A stretch of 64,000 nucleotides of DNA, taken from Bacteroides intestinalis. GTDB lineage: Bacteria > Bacteroidota > Bacteroidia > Bacteroidales > Bacteroidaceae. The notes below the pieces were generated by a model. That model made no database searches, was not told where the DNA came from, and saw only the letters and a list, made by a program, of their open reading frames with translations. Position numbers and translations under genes: made by a program. Location: assembly GCF_902364365.1 (NCBI RefSeq), contig NZ_CABJDN010000002.1:190815-254814 (forward strand), read 5' to 3'. Of the stretch, positions 27,388 to 37,839 are shown piece by piece (position 1 is the first letter of the stretch; each line of letters opens with the position of its first letter).

Positions 27388-28690
27388 TTTTCTTCGCCTC
27401 TTGCTCATTCACATACTTGCTGTAGCTCCGCTGTGGCTAACCGCTCAGGAGAATACTCATCTATTATCCGTAGACGAACTTTTCCGTCTGGGCACAGAAA
27501 ACAGTCTGCAACTTAAAAAGAGCAAACTACAAGAGGTTATTCATAACGACCAAAAGAAGTCTGCATACACAGACCGATTGCCAGATATCCAAGTAGGTGC
27601 CAGCGCCGGAATCATAGGCCAGCCCGTCATCTTTCAGCGGGGACTTTCACATCCCGTGCGCCCCGAAACGCCGGACTGGTCACAAAACTATAACATCAAC
27701 CTGACGCAACCCCTCTACCAGGGAGGAAGGATACAAGCCCAAATACATCAGGCCGAACTTAAAGAGCAAATAGCCGCCCTGACGAGTGCCGACAACGAAG
27801 CCGAAATCAAGCTGGTACTGCTGCAACAGTACATGACACTTTTCAGTTACTACAAGCAGCGGGAAGTGCTGGCACGCAACATCGAAGAGTCCGAACACCG
27901 ACTGAAAGATATCCGCCGGATGAAAAAAGAAGGCATAGTCACCCGCAATGATGAAATCCGCAGTGAACTGCAACTGACCAACGACCGCCTGGCCTATCAG
28001 GAAGCCGACAACAGCATCGCCATAACTTCGCAACAACTCGATATTCTGCTGGGACTGGACGAATCACAGCTGATAGCACCGGACACCACTTTACTGTATA
28101 CCGCCGTCAGTGTGTCCGATTATGATACGTATGTACAATTAGCCTACAACAACTATCCGGGCATGCAGATTGTCCGCCAACAAACCCTGCTGGCAGAAAA
28201 CGATATCCGGCTGACTAAAGCAAACTACCTTCCCAGCCTGTCACTGCACGCGGGCAACACCCTTGCACGCCCACTCAGCACTACACTGGCTGACATGTAC
28301 AACAACAACTGGAACATCGGCCTCAGCCTCTCATACAACCTGTCGTCTCTTTATCAGAATAAGCACAAGATGCACGAAGCCCGGCAAACCGTACAACTTC
28401 AAAAGTATACCGAAGAACTCCTGATGCAGGACATCCGTATTCAGATACGAACTGCCTACACCCGCCATAAAGAGGCCCTGAACCGCATAGAAGCCCTGAA
28501 GCTCTCTGTCAGCCAGGCAGAAGAAAACTACCGGATTGTGCAAAACCGCTACCTGAACCAGCTTTCCATCCTCACCGACCTGCTGGATGCAAGCAGCGTG
28601 CGGCTGGATGCTGAACTGCAACTGACCGTTGCCCGTACGCAAGCCATTTACACTTACTATGAATTACAGCGAACCTGCGGCATGCTTTAA
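27365..28690 (+). CDS. TolC-family outer-membrane efflux channel
   Basis: The 441-residue product has a signal peptide (ending LWLTAQ) and two repeated helical hairpin modules with long coiled segments, as in TolC/OprM-type channels; YNINLTQPLYQGGRIQAQI and the C-terminal LLDASSVRLDAELQLTVARTQ region are typical. It forms the outer-membrane exit of a tripartite pump with the HlyD-type and MFS proteins that follow. The start overlaps the end of the MarR gene by 23 bases. Confidence 0.92.
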   Translation: MRYSTSFNFLRLLLIHILAVAPLWLTAQENTHLLSVDELFRLGTENSLQLKKSKLQEVIHNDQKKSAYTDRLPDIQVGASAGIIGQPVIFQRGLSHPVRPETPDWSQNYNINLTQPLYQGGRIQAQIHQAELKEQIAALTSADNEAEIKLVLLQQYMTLFSYYKQREVLARNIEESEHRLKDIRRMKKEGIVTRNDEIRSELQLTNDRLAYQEADNSIAITSQQLDILLGLDESQLIAPDTTLLYTAVSVSDYDTYVQLAYNNYPGMQIVRQQTLLAENDIRLTKANYLPSLSLHAGNTLARPLSTTLADMYNNNWNIGLSLSYNLSSLYQNKHKMHEARQTVQLQKYTEELLMQDIRIQIRTAYTRHKEALNRIEALKLSVSQAEENYRIVQNRYLNQLSILTDLLDASSVRLDAELQLTVARTQAIYTYYELQRTCGML

Positions 28691-28728
28691 TTCTTTAATT
28701 ATTAATTATTAATTTACAATTGTAGTCT

Positions 28729-29796
28729 ATGTCCGAATTACAAAAGAAACATAAGCAACTGAAGAGATTAAGAATAAGGAATATCACCCTCAATACGGTA
28801 TGTATTCTCCTTGCACTGGCGGGAATTTCATGGACAATCAATTACTTCTGGAAATACGTCCATTACGAAATCACCAATGATGCCGTAGTAGACCAGTATA
28901 TAGCTCCACTCAATATCCGAGCTTCGGGTTATATCAAGGAAGTCCGCTTCACGGAGCACCAGCCTGTACATGCCGGAGACACCCTTCTCATTCTTGACAA
29001 CCGGGAATACCTCATCAAAGTAAAGGATGCGGAAGCTGCCCTGATGGACGCGAAAGGTGCAAAAGACGTATTAAGTTCCGGCATTCAGACCTCGCAAGTA
29101 AATGTAGCCATTCAGGAAGCCAACATTGCAGAAACCAAGGCCAAGCTCTGGCAGCAGGAACAGGACTATCGGCGCTATGCCAACCTGCTTGCCGAAGAAT
29201 CCGTCAGCCAGCAACAATATGAACAGGTAAAAACCGCCTACGAGGCAACCCAAGCACGCTATCAGGCCCTGCTGCAACAAAAGGAAGCGGCAAAATCACA
29301 ATACTCCGAAACGAGCAAGAAATCCACCGGCATCGAAGCGAATATCCTCCGCAAAGAAGCGGATCTGGATATGGCAAAATTGAATCTCTCTTATACGATA
29401 GTCACCGCTCCTTACGACGGATATATGGGGCGCCGTACCCTCGAACCGGGACAATTCGTACAAGCCGGACAGACCATCTCCTATCTTGTACGGGGCAACG
29501 ACAAATGGATCACCGCCAACTACAAAGAAACGCAGATCTCCCACATCTACATCGGGCAGAAAGTACGCATCAAGGTCGATGCTTTCCACGGGCATATCTT
29601 TCACGGCACCGTCACCGCCATATCCGAAGCAACCGGTTCTAAGTACGCCTTGGTTCCGACTGATAACTCCGCCGGCAACTTCGTCAAAGTGCAGCAACGC
29701 ATTCCCGTTCGCATCGAGCTGGACGATGCCACCCCCGAAGAAATGAAAAGCCTCCGTGCAGGCATGATGGTAGAAACCGAAGCACTGAGAAAATAA
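28729..29796 (+). CDS. HlyD/EmrA-type membrane-fusion protein
   Basis: The 355-residue product has one N-terminal membrane helix (residues about 18-40), a biotinyl-lipoyl half motif (VDQYIAPLNIRASGYIKEVRF), a coiled-coil hairpin of about 100 residues rich in Gln and Ala, and the second half motif LDMAKLNLSYTIVTAPYDGYMG. This is the adaptor of a periplasm-spanning drug pump, joining the MFS pump to the TolC-type channel. It lies 38 bases after the channel gene and 12 bases before the pump gene. Confidence 0.93.
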   Translation: MSELQKKHKQLKRLRIRNITLNTVCILLALAGISWTINYFWKYVHYEITNDAVVDQYIAPLNIRASGYIKEVRFTEHQPVHAGDTLLILDNREYLIKVKDAEAALMDAKGAKDVLSSGIQTSQVNVAIQEANIAETKAKLWQQEQDYRRYANLLAEESVSQQQYEQVKTAYEATQARYQALLQQKEAAKSQYSETSKKSTGIEANILRKEADLDMAKLNLSYTIVTAPYDGYMGRRTLEPGQFVQAGQTISYLVRGNDKWITANYKETQISHIYIGQKVRIKVDAFHGHIFHGTVTAISEATGSKYALVPTDNSAGNFVKVQQRIPVRIELDDATPEEMKSLRAGMMVETEALRK

Positions 29797-29808
29797 GAAA
29801 ATCCACTG

Positions 29809-31404
29809 ATGGTAAAACTAAATCTTCCACTCCGCCCCTGGGTACCGCAATGGCTGGGTATCGTCACTATGTTCGTGGTGATGTTCCCTATCATTATGCT
29901 CAACGGAACCTATACGGGAAGCATGCTGGAAGTCAGCAGTACCCTCGGAATACTCAGCGAAGACATCACAATGGGGTATTATGCTGCGGCAGCAGGTATG
30001 GCGGTAGCTTATCCCATCATTCCTAAAATCCGTGCGATCGCCACTCCAAAGACGATGCTGCTTACCGACCTGCTCCTGCAAATCATTCTCAGCTACATCT
30101 GCGCCCAGGTTGGCAATATGGACATCACCATTATATGCAGCTTCTTCATCGGCTTCCTGAAAGCCTTCATTATGTTGGAGTTTATTATTCAGGTACGCCC
30201 GTTCTTCAGTCCGAAGAATGTGCGTAGCGAGTTCTACGCCTACTTCTACCCCATCGTATTCTCCGGCGGACAAATATCCATGGCGCTGACGGCACAATTG
30301 GCCTATTACTATCAGTGGCAGTACATGTATTACTTTACAATCCTGCTGATGCTGATTGCCATTATCTTTATCCTGTTGTTTTTCCGGTATGCCAAGCGCC
30401 CCATGCGCATCCCTTACAAAGAAATCGACGGAAGAAGCATGTTTATCATAGCCGCTGCATTGCTTTTCAGCATCTACATATTTACCTACGGAAAGACATT
30501 AGATTGGTTCTCCTCTCCCAAAATACGGATTTATACGATTGCCATCCCCATACTGATTTACCTTTTCGTCCACCGGCAACGGACACAGGAGAAGCCATAC
30601 GTCAGCCTGAAACCACTCCATCACCATAAATCCATCATCGGGTACACATTCATGGTACTGGTCATGTTTTTCAGTGCCAGCAGTTCCCTGATTACCAATT
30701 ACCTGAACAGCATTATCCGTGTAGACAGCGTACATGTCAATTCGCTCAGCCTGATGCTTATACCGGGATTCATTGTGGGAGCCATCATCTGTTTCTGGTG
30801 GTTCAGGTGGCAGCGATGGCGGTTCCGCTATCTCATTTCCGGAGGGATGTTCTGCTACGTCATCTATCTGGTCATCCTCTACTTCGGCATCACGCCCTAC
30901 TCCACTTACGAGATGCTTTACTTTCCGGTTTTCCTCCGCGGACTGGGGATGATGACTCTTTTCATAGCCTTCGGTGTATATGTAGTAGAAGATTTGGACC
31001 CTAAACTCATGCTGTCTAACGCTTTCTTTCTGATATCCCTCCGCTCTGTGCTGGCTCCGTCAATATCCGCTTCTTTTTTCAGTAACCTGCTCTATTACTT
31101 ACAAATTAAGGGGATGAATACCCTTTCTGAACACATGACGCTCACCAATCCACTGGCTTCCTCCCGCTATGCGCAAGCCATGAACAGTGCCTTGGCGCAG
31201 GGACACGGCTACGATGAAGCCAGCCAGTTAGCCGCCAATAACTTTTATTCCACGCTTCAGCAACAGAGCCTGCTACTGGGCATCAAGACTGTAATCGGCT
31301 ATCTGCTGATTGCCGCATTGGTTATCGCAGTGGTTTCCGCTTTCATCCCTTTCCATAAGACTCTGAAAGTGGCTGTGGTGAAGACGGGAGACGATATGGT
31401 ATAA
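29809..31404 (+). CDS. MFS efflux pump of the EmrB type
   Basis: The 531-residue product is a polytopic membrane protein with a length and hydrophobic pattern consistent with 14 helices, as in DHA2-type multidrug transporters. It is the last gene of the MarR-TolC-HlyD-MFS unit. The DHA2 motif C is not well preserved to the eye, so the family call rests on length, hydrophobicity and gene order. Likely substrates are hydrophobic toxic compounds, bile salts or fatty acids; none is shown by the sequence. Confidence 0.88.
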   Translation: MVKLNLPLRPWVPQWLGIVTMFVVMFPIIMLNGTYTGSMLEVSSTLGILSEDITMGYYAAAAGMAVAYPIIPKIRAIATPKTMLLTDLLLQIILSYICAQVGNMDITIICSFFIGFLKAFIMLEFIIQVRPFFSPKNVRSEFYAYFYPIVFSGGQISMALTAQLAYYYQWQYMYYFTILLMLIAIIFILLFFRYAKRPMRIPYKEIDGRSMFIIAAALLFSIYIFTYGKTLDWFSSPKIRIYTIAIPILIYLFVHRQRTQEKPYVSLKPLHHHKSIIGYTFMVLVMFFSASSSLITNYLNSIIRVDSVHVNSLSLMLIPGFIVGAIICFWWFRWQRWRFRYLISGGMFCYVIYLVILYFGITPYSTYEMLYFPVFLRGLGMMTLFIAFGVYVVEDLDPKLMLSNAFFLISLRSVLAPSISASFFSNLLYYLQIKGMNTLSEHMTLTNPLASSRYAQAMNSALAQGHGYDEASQLAANNFYSTLQQQSLLLGIKTVIGYLLIAALVIAVVSAFIPFHKTLKVAVVKTGDDMV

Positions 31405-31431
31405 AGCAATACTCTATTATTTTGCACCTGA

Positions 31432-31463
31432 ATTGAAAAACAACAAAAATTTCTATACCTTTG
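31432..31463 (+). promoter_or_regulatory. Promoter of the decayed AAA/nuclease gene
   Basis: ATTG (31432-31435) and TACCTTTG (31456-31463) are 20 bases apart, one base off the full consensus. The promoter looks intact although the gene behind it is broken. Confidence 0.55.
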
Positions 31464-31491
31464 TGTCTGTCAAGTGTAGAATAGAGATAAA

Positions 31492-32758
31492 ATGAAGGCA
31501 ACAATAACAATTCCATACGCAGTAGCTGACTTTGCAGAAATGCACGAGCGCGGCTTTTATTATGTCGATAAGACAAAGTATATCTCACGGTTGGAAAGTT
31601 ATAAGGCTCCTGTCTTCCTGAGACCCCGTCGCTTCGGCAAGAGTCTCTGGGTGTCTACCTTGGCACACTATTACGACCGCACTCTGACGCATCGCTTTGA
31701 AGAACTCTTCGGTGGCACCTACATAGGTAGCCAGCCCACGCCCGAACATAACCAATATATGGTGATACGCTACGATTTTTCAAAGATGGTGTCCTGAGAC
31801 AGAGACCTATCTACGCTATGTGCTGGATAAATATACAGGAAGCCAGAAACGCTTCGATGAAATCTGGCAACTCATCATCAACAATTACGATGGTTACCGC
31901 TTCAGTACCCGCGGTGAAAAGTTATTCAATGCTACTATATTAACTTACTTCCTGAAGAAATTTGCCGTGAACAAGGGAGAAGTACCCGATGAAATGATCG
32001 ACGAGAACCTTCGAACCGATGTCAGCTGGCTCCGGCGTCTCACACTTTCGCTGGCAAATTCAAAAGCTATGCTTGACGCATTGATAATAGACAACGGATT
32101 AGCCTACAACATGGCCGATCTTTCCAGCAAGTTCAACAAACAGAAGTTCTTCGACAAGAACTTCTACCCCATCAGCCTTTTCTACCTGGGCATGACTACC
32201 TTGCAGAGCAATTACCGCATGGCGCTGCCCAACCTGACCATGCGCAGCATCTACATGGATTATTATAACGTACTGAACCGCATAGACGGTGGCGCCAACC
32301 GCTATGTACCCACTTACGAACGTTTTGTCAACGACCGTTGTCTGGAACCATTGATACAGAATTATTTTGAAGAGTATCTGGGACAGTTCCCCGCACAGGT
32401 GTTCGATAAAATTAATGAGAATTTCATCCGTTGTTCTTTCTTCGAACTGGTATCGCGCTACCTGAGCAGTTGCTACACCTTCGCTATTGAGCAAAACAAT
32501 TCAGAAGGTCGTGCAGACTTTGAAATGACAGGTATTCCCGGCACTGACTATTACACTGATGACCGTCTGGTAGAATTCAAATACTACAAAGCACGGGAAG
32601 CCGAGAAGATGTTGGCATTGGATGCTCCCCTGCCCGAACACGTCGAACAGGTGCACCGCTATGCCAATGATACACAGAAACATTTCCCCAACTATCATGT
32701 ACGCACGTATGTAGCTTATATTTGCTCAAACAAGGGGTGGCGTTGTTGGGAAGTATAA
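31492..32758 (+). pseudogene. AAA-ATPase-like/PD-(D/E)XK nuclease family gene with central deletion and frameshift
   Basis: The first part (31492-31797, 101 codons) encodes the N-terminus of the family annotated as AAA-ATPase-like with DUF1703, with FYYVDKTKYI and the P-loop-like RRFGKSLWV. It stops at a TGA. A different frame then continues from about 31800 (ETETYLRYVLDKYTGSQKRF) to 32758 and contains the C-terminal nuclease-like domain with GRADFEM and LVEFKYYKA. Family members are usually about 500-550 residues; here about 420 remain, and the middle with the Walker B and sensor region is missing. The gene is therefore most likely inactive. These genes are abundant and variable in Bacteroides and their role is unclear. 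Confidence 0.8.
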
Positions 32759-32805
32759 CTATAGAATTTTACGTACTGTCATTAGCCGGCTATGCAATCC
32801 AACAG

Positions 32806-35136
32806 CTACTGTACAATCCCCGTCTCCTTATCCACATTATTCATCGTCTTTTTCCCTGCTTTATGCTGACGTCCGCTATTGAAATCCCATGAACAGGTAA
32901 ACACAAACATATTGCCATTGTCTTTAATGTAAGTCCATTCTTCTTTTCTTACAAGATTATTCATCAGCTTTGAACCTGCACTCCATCCCTCGGACATAAA
33001 CGGATAGAGTATACCAACGCCAAAATTCAGTGTCTTCCATTTATACGAACACTGTAACGAACAGCTTTTCTCTCCGTAATTCACAGCCTCCCCCCAAAGA
33101 GATTCATAACGGTTGCTGATATCGCCATAGAAAGAGAAGTTCTTATAATTCAGTGAAACATCACCACCTGCATACCAAGCAGTGTAAGTATGCGAGTACA
33201 GATGCCCTTTACTTTCAAATCTATTCACACCTCCATAGCCACTTACCGAAAGAATATCCGGAATTACACTTACCTCTACATACAATTGCCCGTTTAGTTT
33301 CGAGTAGCTTTTCTGATTGGCAATACCATATTGGAACTCATAATTTCCATCCTCAAAATCCACCCTTTCTATCTGCTGCATAATAGGATTTTTGCTGTAC
33401 AGATAACTCCCGGTGAGTTGCGTACTTACTATCTTATTCCCCCACGAGAATTGCAGACGATTATTATAAGAGCGATAAGGAGCAAGCTCACGATTGCCGC
33501 GATTCACCTCTATATCCGTCACCTGCTGCCGTATATCGCTCAGTGACGAAAGCGAAGGCAACGACGGATAACTATTGAAGGTGTAGCGCAATGAAGCTCC
33601 CTTAAACACCGGATAAGAAAGTTGCACTACGGGACGAAAAGTATAAAATGTAAAACCTTCGCCCGACTCGTCAAATGTCTGTCGTGACACACCCACTCCT
33701 ACTCCATAATTCAACTTCATCCATTGCCCCTGCACCTGTGTATAAGCATAAAGATTTGAGTTATGCATATCCGCAGTTTCATCTACCGACCCTGTATAGC
33801 GGTTGCGCGTATATGCCTGCTGATACTTCAAGCCAGCAGACAAACGCACTTTCTCAAAAGATTTTTTGTAAGCGCCCTCACCTATCAGTGAGTAGCGGGC
33901 ACCATCCGTACTATAATCGTACACAGACAACGGATTTTCAGGAGTATCGACATACTCCCTGTAACCACGTTCATAGTCCGAACTGATATACGTTCCTACC
34001 ACATTGAACATCAGTTCCTGCTTTCCCGATAAAGACCGCTTATAATACAAGTCCAGAGAGGGTGAAGATGATTTGTTTATAGCACGCGTGTAGCTGTACA
34101 AATCCTCTTTGCTGCTTTCGTGTATCCGTTGTCCGAAGTCAGCGTGTGGCGAATCGAATATACTGGTAGCAAACATGGCGTTGAATACATACTTATCCGG
34201 CTTTGTCAGGTTATAGGTGGCCTCTATGCTATGATCCACATAATTGAAGGGAGTGGAAATACCATCTAATATACGATTTCTCTTTTCGTTGCCGGGTATC
34301 TCAAAAATCTGGTCTTCATTTACATAGCGGTCATCATAATCACGATAGCTGACGTAATAACTCAATCCGAATTCAGACAGCTTGTGGTTGGCACGCAGAT
34401 AAACCTGATCGTTCCCGAAGCCGGTTGTCACAGCATTCATCATACTTACGCCTCCCGATATGCCCGACTGTGCCCTTTTCACCACATAGTTGATGACTGC
34501 CTCTGCACCGCTGTCAGCATAGCGCACGCCCGGATTATCAATATACTCCACCCTTAGCACCTCATTCGGCCTCAACGACTGCACTTGCACTTCGGTAGCC
34601 TCCATATCATTGATACGCAACTGCACACTTCCTCCGCTTATAGTATTTACCGTCCTTTGGAAAGCATTCACTTTCAGCCCCGGCAACTGCATGTGCGTCA
34701 GCAATTCATATCCGGAGGAAGAAGCTTTCACCTGCTTCTGAGATGGCATTATAATCTGCCTGTCCAGTTTCTTCACCACATTCGAAGCTGTCACCGTCAC
34801 TCCCTCCAGCATTACTGCATCTTCCATCAGAATAATATCTCCGATATCCAACGGGCGATTCAGATTATCGAGTCTGAACACTTGGGGCACATAACCTACA
34901 AATGAAACCTGTAGCAGATAATTGTCTACGGTTAAGCCTTGCATTTTGAAACTCCCTTTATCGTCGGAAGTACATCCGGTTACAAATGACGAATCCATAC
35001 GTTGCAGCGCGATATTGGCAAAAGCAACCGGTTCGCCCCTCCCGTCAGTAACCCTACCGGATATACTCACATTTTGTGCATAAATGCCTGACAATATACA
35101 GAAGGTAAAAAGTAAATAAATGATGTGTGTTTTCAT
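32806..35136 (-). CDS. TonB-dependent-receptor-like outer-membrane beta-barrel protein (second of a pair)
   Basis: The 776-residue product has a signal peptide (ending GIYAQ), a carboxypeptidase-like domain (ISGRVTDGRGEPVAFANIAL), a plug-like domain (SSGYELLTHMQLPGLKVNAF, then RPNEVLRVEYIDNPGVRYADSG) and a C-terminal barrel of the outer-membrane beta-barrel family 3. The classic Ton box is not obvious. It lies in the same direction as, and resembles, the receptor gene at 35441-37756, but a terminator and its own -7 element separate them. The related gene belongs to a peptide-modification cluster, so this one may recognise or move a peptide too; that is inference. Confidence 0.85.
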   Translation of the reverse strand: MKTHIIYLLFTFCILSGIYAQNVSISGRVTDGRGEPVAFANIALQRMDSSFVTGCTSDDKGSFKMQGLTVDNYLLQVSFVGYVPQVFRLDNLNRPLDIGDIILMEDAVMLEGVTVTASNVVKKLDRQIIMPSQKQVKASSSGYELLTHMQLPGLKVNAFQRTVNTISGGSVQLRINDMEATEVQVQSLRPNEVLRVEYIDNPGVRYADSGAEAVINYVVKRAQSGISGGVSMMNAVTTGFGNDQVYLRANHKLSEFGLSYYVSYRDYDDRYVNEDQIFEIPGNEKRNRILDGISTPFNYVDHSIEATYNLTKPDKYVFNAMFATSIFDSPHADFGQRIHESSKEDLYSYTRAINKSSSPSLDLYYKRSLSGKQELMFNVVGTYISSDYERGYREYVDTPENPLSVYDYSTDGARYSLIGEGAYKKSFEKVRLSAGLKYQQAYTRNRYTGSVDETADMHNSNLYAYTQVQGQWMKLNYGVGVGVSRQTFDESGEGFTFYTFRPVVQLSYPVFKGASLRYTFNSYPSLPSLSSLSDIRQQVTDIEVNRGNRELAPYRSYNNRLQFSWGNKIVSTQLTGSYLYSKNPIMQQIERVDFEDGNYEFQYGIANQKSYSKLNGQLYVEVSVIPDILSVSGYGGVNRFESKGHLYSHTYTAWYAGGDVSLNYKNFSFYGDISNRYESLWGEAVNYGEKSCSLQCSYKWKTLNFGVGILYPFMSEGWSAGSKLMNNLVRKEEWTYIKDNGNMFVFTCSWDFNSGRQHKAGKKTMNNVDKETGIVQ

Positions 35137-35179
35137 ACTTACAATATGTTTGGTTTTATAATTCGGGAGGATAATTCTA

Positions 35180-35187
35180 CAAAGCTA
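35180..35187 (-). promoter_or_regulatory. Probable -7 element for the 776-residue receptor gene
   Basis: The minus strand reads TAGCTTTG, matching TAnnTTTG, 43 bases before the ATG at 35136. No good TTTG is seen upstream. The rest of the 304-base gap 35137-35440 holds only the terminator at 35309-35340 and AT-rich sequence. Confidence 0.45.
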
Positions 35188-35308
35188 TTCAATATATTCT
35201 ATTTTAACCATATTTTACTAATTTCTTTTTATGTGAATCATAATATTCTCGAACAAATGTAGATAAATCGGTATCTGCTTCGATCATTTCATACCTTTTT
35301 ACTATAAA

Positions 35309-35340
35309 AATAGCCTCACATTAAAAATCCGGAGGCTATT
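35309..35340 (-). terminator. Terminator after the 771-residue receptor gene
   Basis: AATAGCCTC pairs with GAGGCTATT across a 14-base loop. Read on the minus strand it is followed by TTTTATAG. It ends the first peptide cluster about 100 bases after the receptor stop. Confidence 0.75.
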
Positions 35341-35440
35341 ACTGTTTGAAATGATTGCAATTGACTAAATCAAGTTCTTTAATCAATACTGTAACCTTAT
35401 TGATAAATCTCACATTGTAAATGTAAGTTCGTCTCAAGAA

Positions 35441-37756
35441 TTACATACGTTGTCTTTCTTCCTCAGAAGCCGACTTCCCTTTATACTTGCTCTTTGATGC
35501 ATTAAATTTATATCGCACGGAGAACTGCCATGAACGAGTATCCAAGTTCTTATCTATCAATGAAACTATTGGATTAACCTCCATCAACCTCTTCTGTTTG
35601 TACGTACCCAGTATATCATATCCCCTTAAGTTCAGAATAAGATTACCTTTCATGAAAGTTTTCGTCACCCGTACATCCATCCGGAACTGGTCATACAAGT
35701 AAGTCAGGTTCGAGTGCCCCTTTGATGTGCCCTGAAAATCCAGCATCACCACAAACCCAGCAGGCAGGCGGAACGTGTTCTGCAAACTATAACGTAAAAA
35801 GGGCTTTTCATACTTCTGTCCTGTATCTCCATATTTGAAGTAGTCTTTCGATACGCCTAACCCTGCAACCGGCTCCCAAAAACCTAAACGGGGAGAATAG
35901 TAAACCATAGCCATCAGATTTTGTGTATGATCCATATTCTCCGGAATATACATAACGATATCTTGTTTTTCACCATAAGGATGTGGTATCAATAGTGACA
36001 TATTATCATACATCTTATACGAAACCATCAACTTAATTTTCTTCCACAGCAACGAATATGAGATATCATCTATTCGGGTAGGTTTCAGATACGGATTACC
36101 GGTTTCATAAGTGTAAGGGTCATCATATTGAATGCTGTTCCGAAGTTGATAATAACTTGGCCGCTGAATCGTAGCACGATATCCCAACATCATCTGTACC
36201 TTATCAGACCGGTAACTCACCGAAGCCTGTGGAAAGAAATCTTTATATGTACGGCTTTGTTTATCCACTTTATTGCCATTCTCAAAATAATCGAAACCGA
36301 TATTTTCAAAACGCAGTCCTAAATTAAACATCCACTTGTCTATACTTTTTGAATAACTGAGAAAAGCCGCAAACAACTTCTGTTTCGACATATTCTCATT
36401 AGACGCAAGCGAAGGAACTCCCTCATTTTCATCTACCCAATAAGTCTGTTCATTGGTCGTATGGCTATATTCCATACCATAATTAAAATTACTTCCCAAT
36501 AGAGGGGTAGATAAAGTAAGTTTGCCTGCATATAAATCATAGTCCTGTAAAGAGCGCGTACCCACTTCCACTTCATCTTCTCTTTCGGAAACAGAAAAAT
36601 CATGGCTTTCACTGCTGCCTTTAGCATAGTCCATATCCAACTGTACTTTAAGCCAAGAGGCTACATTACCAGTATAATAAGCATTCAAAAGGTGAGATTT
36701 ATCATTCATATCCATTCTGGTGTTCGTTGGGAACTCCTCTATTGACACACGATCCTTCGTTACAGCCGATACTATATCCACTCCACCTTTATAATAAGGA
36801 GTACGCGTATAAACATACTTGGCACCTATAGAATGTCGTTCGTCTAATTCATAGTTGAGTCCTCCCTCCAGATAATGAAACTTATTATGGACCTTTTGCA
36901 TAGCAATCTGTTGTACAGCCGTTATGTTTTCTTCCGCTTCCAAAGTCTGTATCGAATTAATATCAATTTCACGTTGTTTCTCACTATACCCGTAATAAGC
37001 AAACAGGTCCAATTTATTCTTACGGTAATTCAGATCCACCGCTCCATCGGCAGAAACTTTGCTCCTGATATCCATTCTTCCGAAAACCTCACCGCCTATC
37101 CCTTCTCCGGGTGGACGTATGGCTTCAATCAGAACTACTGCGCTAACAGAAGCATCATACTCCGGTCCGGGGTTAGTAATCACAGTAACTTTCTTAATAT
37201 GTGTAGAGCTTAGCCTCTCCAATTCATTATCATTCCTTACCAGACGATTATTAATATAAATCAGTGGAGTACCTTTACCCAATACACTGATAGCATCTCC
37301 ATTTTTCACGATAAAAGGTTGTTTTTCCAGAACATCGTTGGCTGTCCCCACATTCTTCAGCGGGCTATTTGCCACATCCATGGCAATGCCACCATTTTCC
37401 ATCTTAAAATGCTGACGAGTCCCCCTAACAACTACTTCACCCAACAAGTTGGTATCTTCTTCAAGTTTTATTGTATTCAGAACATTCTGCTTTACCGCCA
37501 CAGATGTAGTCACATATCCCAGATAGCTGACCTTAACAACCAGATTTTCTTTTGTAGTTTCGAGCATAAAGTTTCCTTCCATATCTGTAACCGTTCCGAC
37601 AAATGTCGTAGAGTCCTTATCCTGTACGATAACGATATTTGCAAATGCTAAAGGTTCAGAATTACTTTTATCAACAACTTTACCCTTAATCTGAGCATAA
37701 GAAGAAAAGATTGTAGAAATAGAAAATAGAAAATATAGTATCGCTATTTTTTTCAT
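35441..37756 (-). CDS. TonB-dependent-receptor-like outer-membrane beta-barrel protein next to the radical SAM gene
   Basis: The 771-residue product has a signal peptide (ending FSSYAQ), a carboxypeptidase-like domain (IKGKVVDKSNSEPLAFANIVI), a plug-like domain (TANDVLEKQPFIVKNGDAISVLGKG, then IKKVTVITNPGPEYDASV) and a barrel of the same family as the 776-residue protein. It follows the radical SAM maturase gene after 83 bases on the same strand with no -7 element recognised between them, so it may be cotranscribed. Receptors of this type beside peptide maturases could take up the modified peptide or let it pass; the direction is unknown. The C-terminus is basic and not the usual terminal aromatic residue, which is odd for a barrel. 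Confidence 0.85.
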   Translation of the reverse strand: MKKIAILYFLFSISTIFSSYAQIKGKVVDKSNSEPLAFANIVIVQDKDSTTFVGTVTDMEGNFMLETTKENLVVKVSYLGYVTTSVAVKQNVLNTIKLEEDTNLLGEVVVRGTRQHFKMENGGIAMDVANSPLKNVGTANDVLEKQPFIVKNGDAISVLGKGTPLIYINNRLVRNDNELERLSSTHIKKVTVITNPGPEYDASVSAVVLIEAIRPPGEGIGGEVFGRMDIRSKVSADGAVDLNYRKNKLDLFAYYGYSEKQREIDINSIQTLEAEENITAVQQIAMQKVHNKFHYLEGGLNYELDERHSIGAKYVYTRTPYYKGGVDIVSAVTKDRVSIEEFPTNTRMDMNDKSHLLNAYYTGNVASWLKVQLDMDYAKGSSESHDFSVSEREDEVEVGTRSLQDYDLYAGKLTLSTPLLGSNFNYGMEYSHTTNEQTYWVDENEGVPSLASNENMSKQKLFAAFLSYSKSIDKWMFNLGLRFENIGFDYFENGNKVDKQSRTYKDFFPQASVSYRSDKVQMMLGYRATIQRPSYYQLRNSIQYDDPYTYETGNPYLKPTRIDDISYSLLWKKIKLMVSYKMYDNMSLLIPHPYGEKQDIVMYIPENMDHTQNLMAMVYYSPRLGFWEPVAGLGVSKDYFKYGDTGQKYEKPFLRYSLQNTFRLPAGFVVMLDFQGTSKGHSNLTYLYDQFRMDVRVTKTFMKGNLILNLRGYDILGTYKQKRLMEVNPIVSLIDKNLDTRSWQFSVRYKFNASKSKYKGKSASEEERQRM

Positions 37757-37839
37757 AATATCCAGTTATTAGTTAACAATTAATATATTAATTCAAAGCG
37801 GCTTCGAGCAATTACACTGATTCAACGTATCACCACTGA

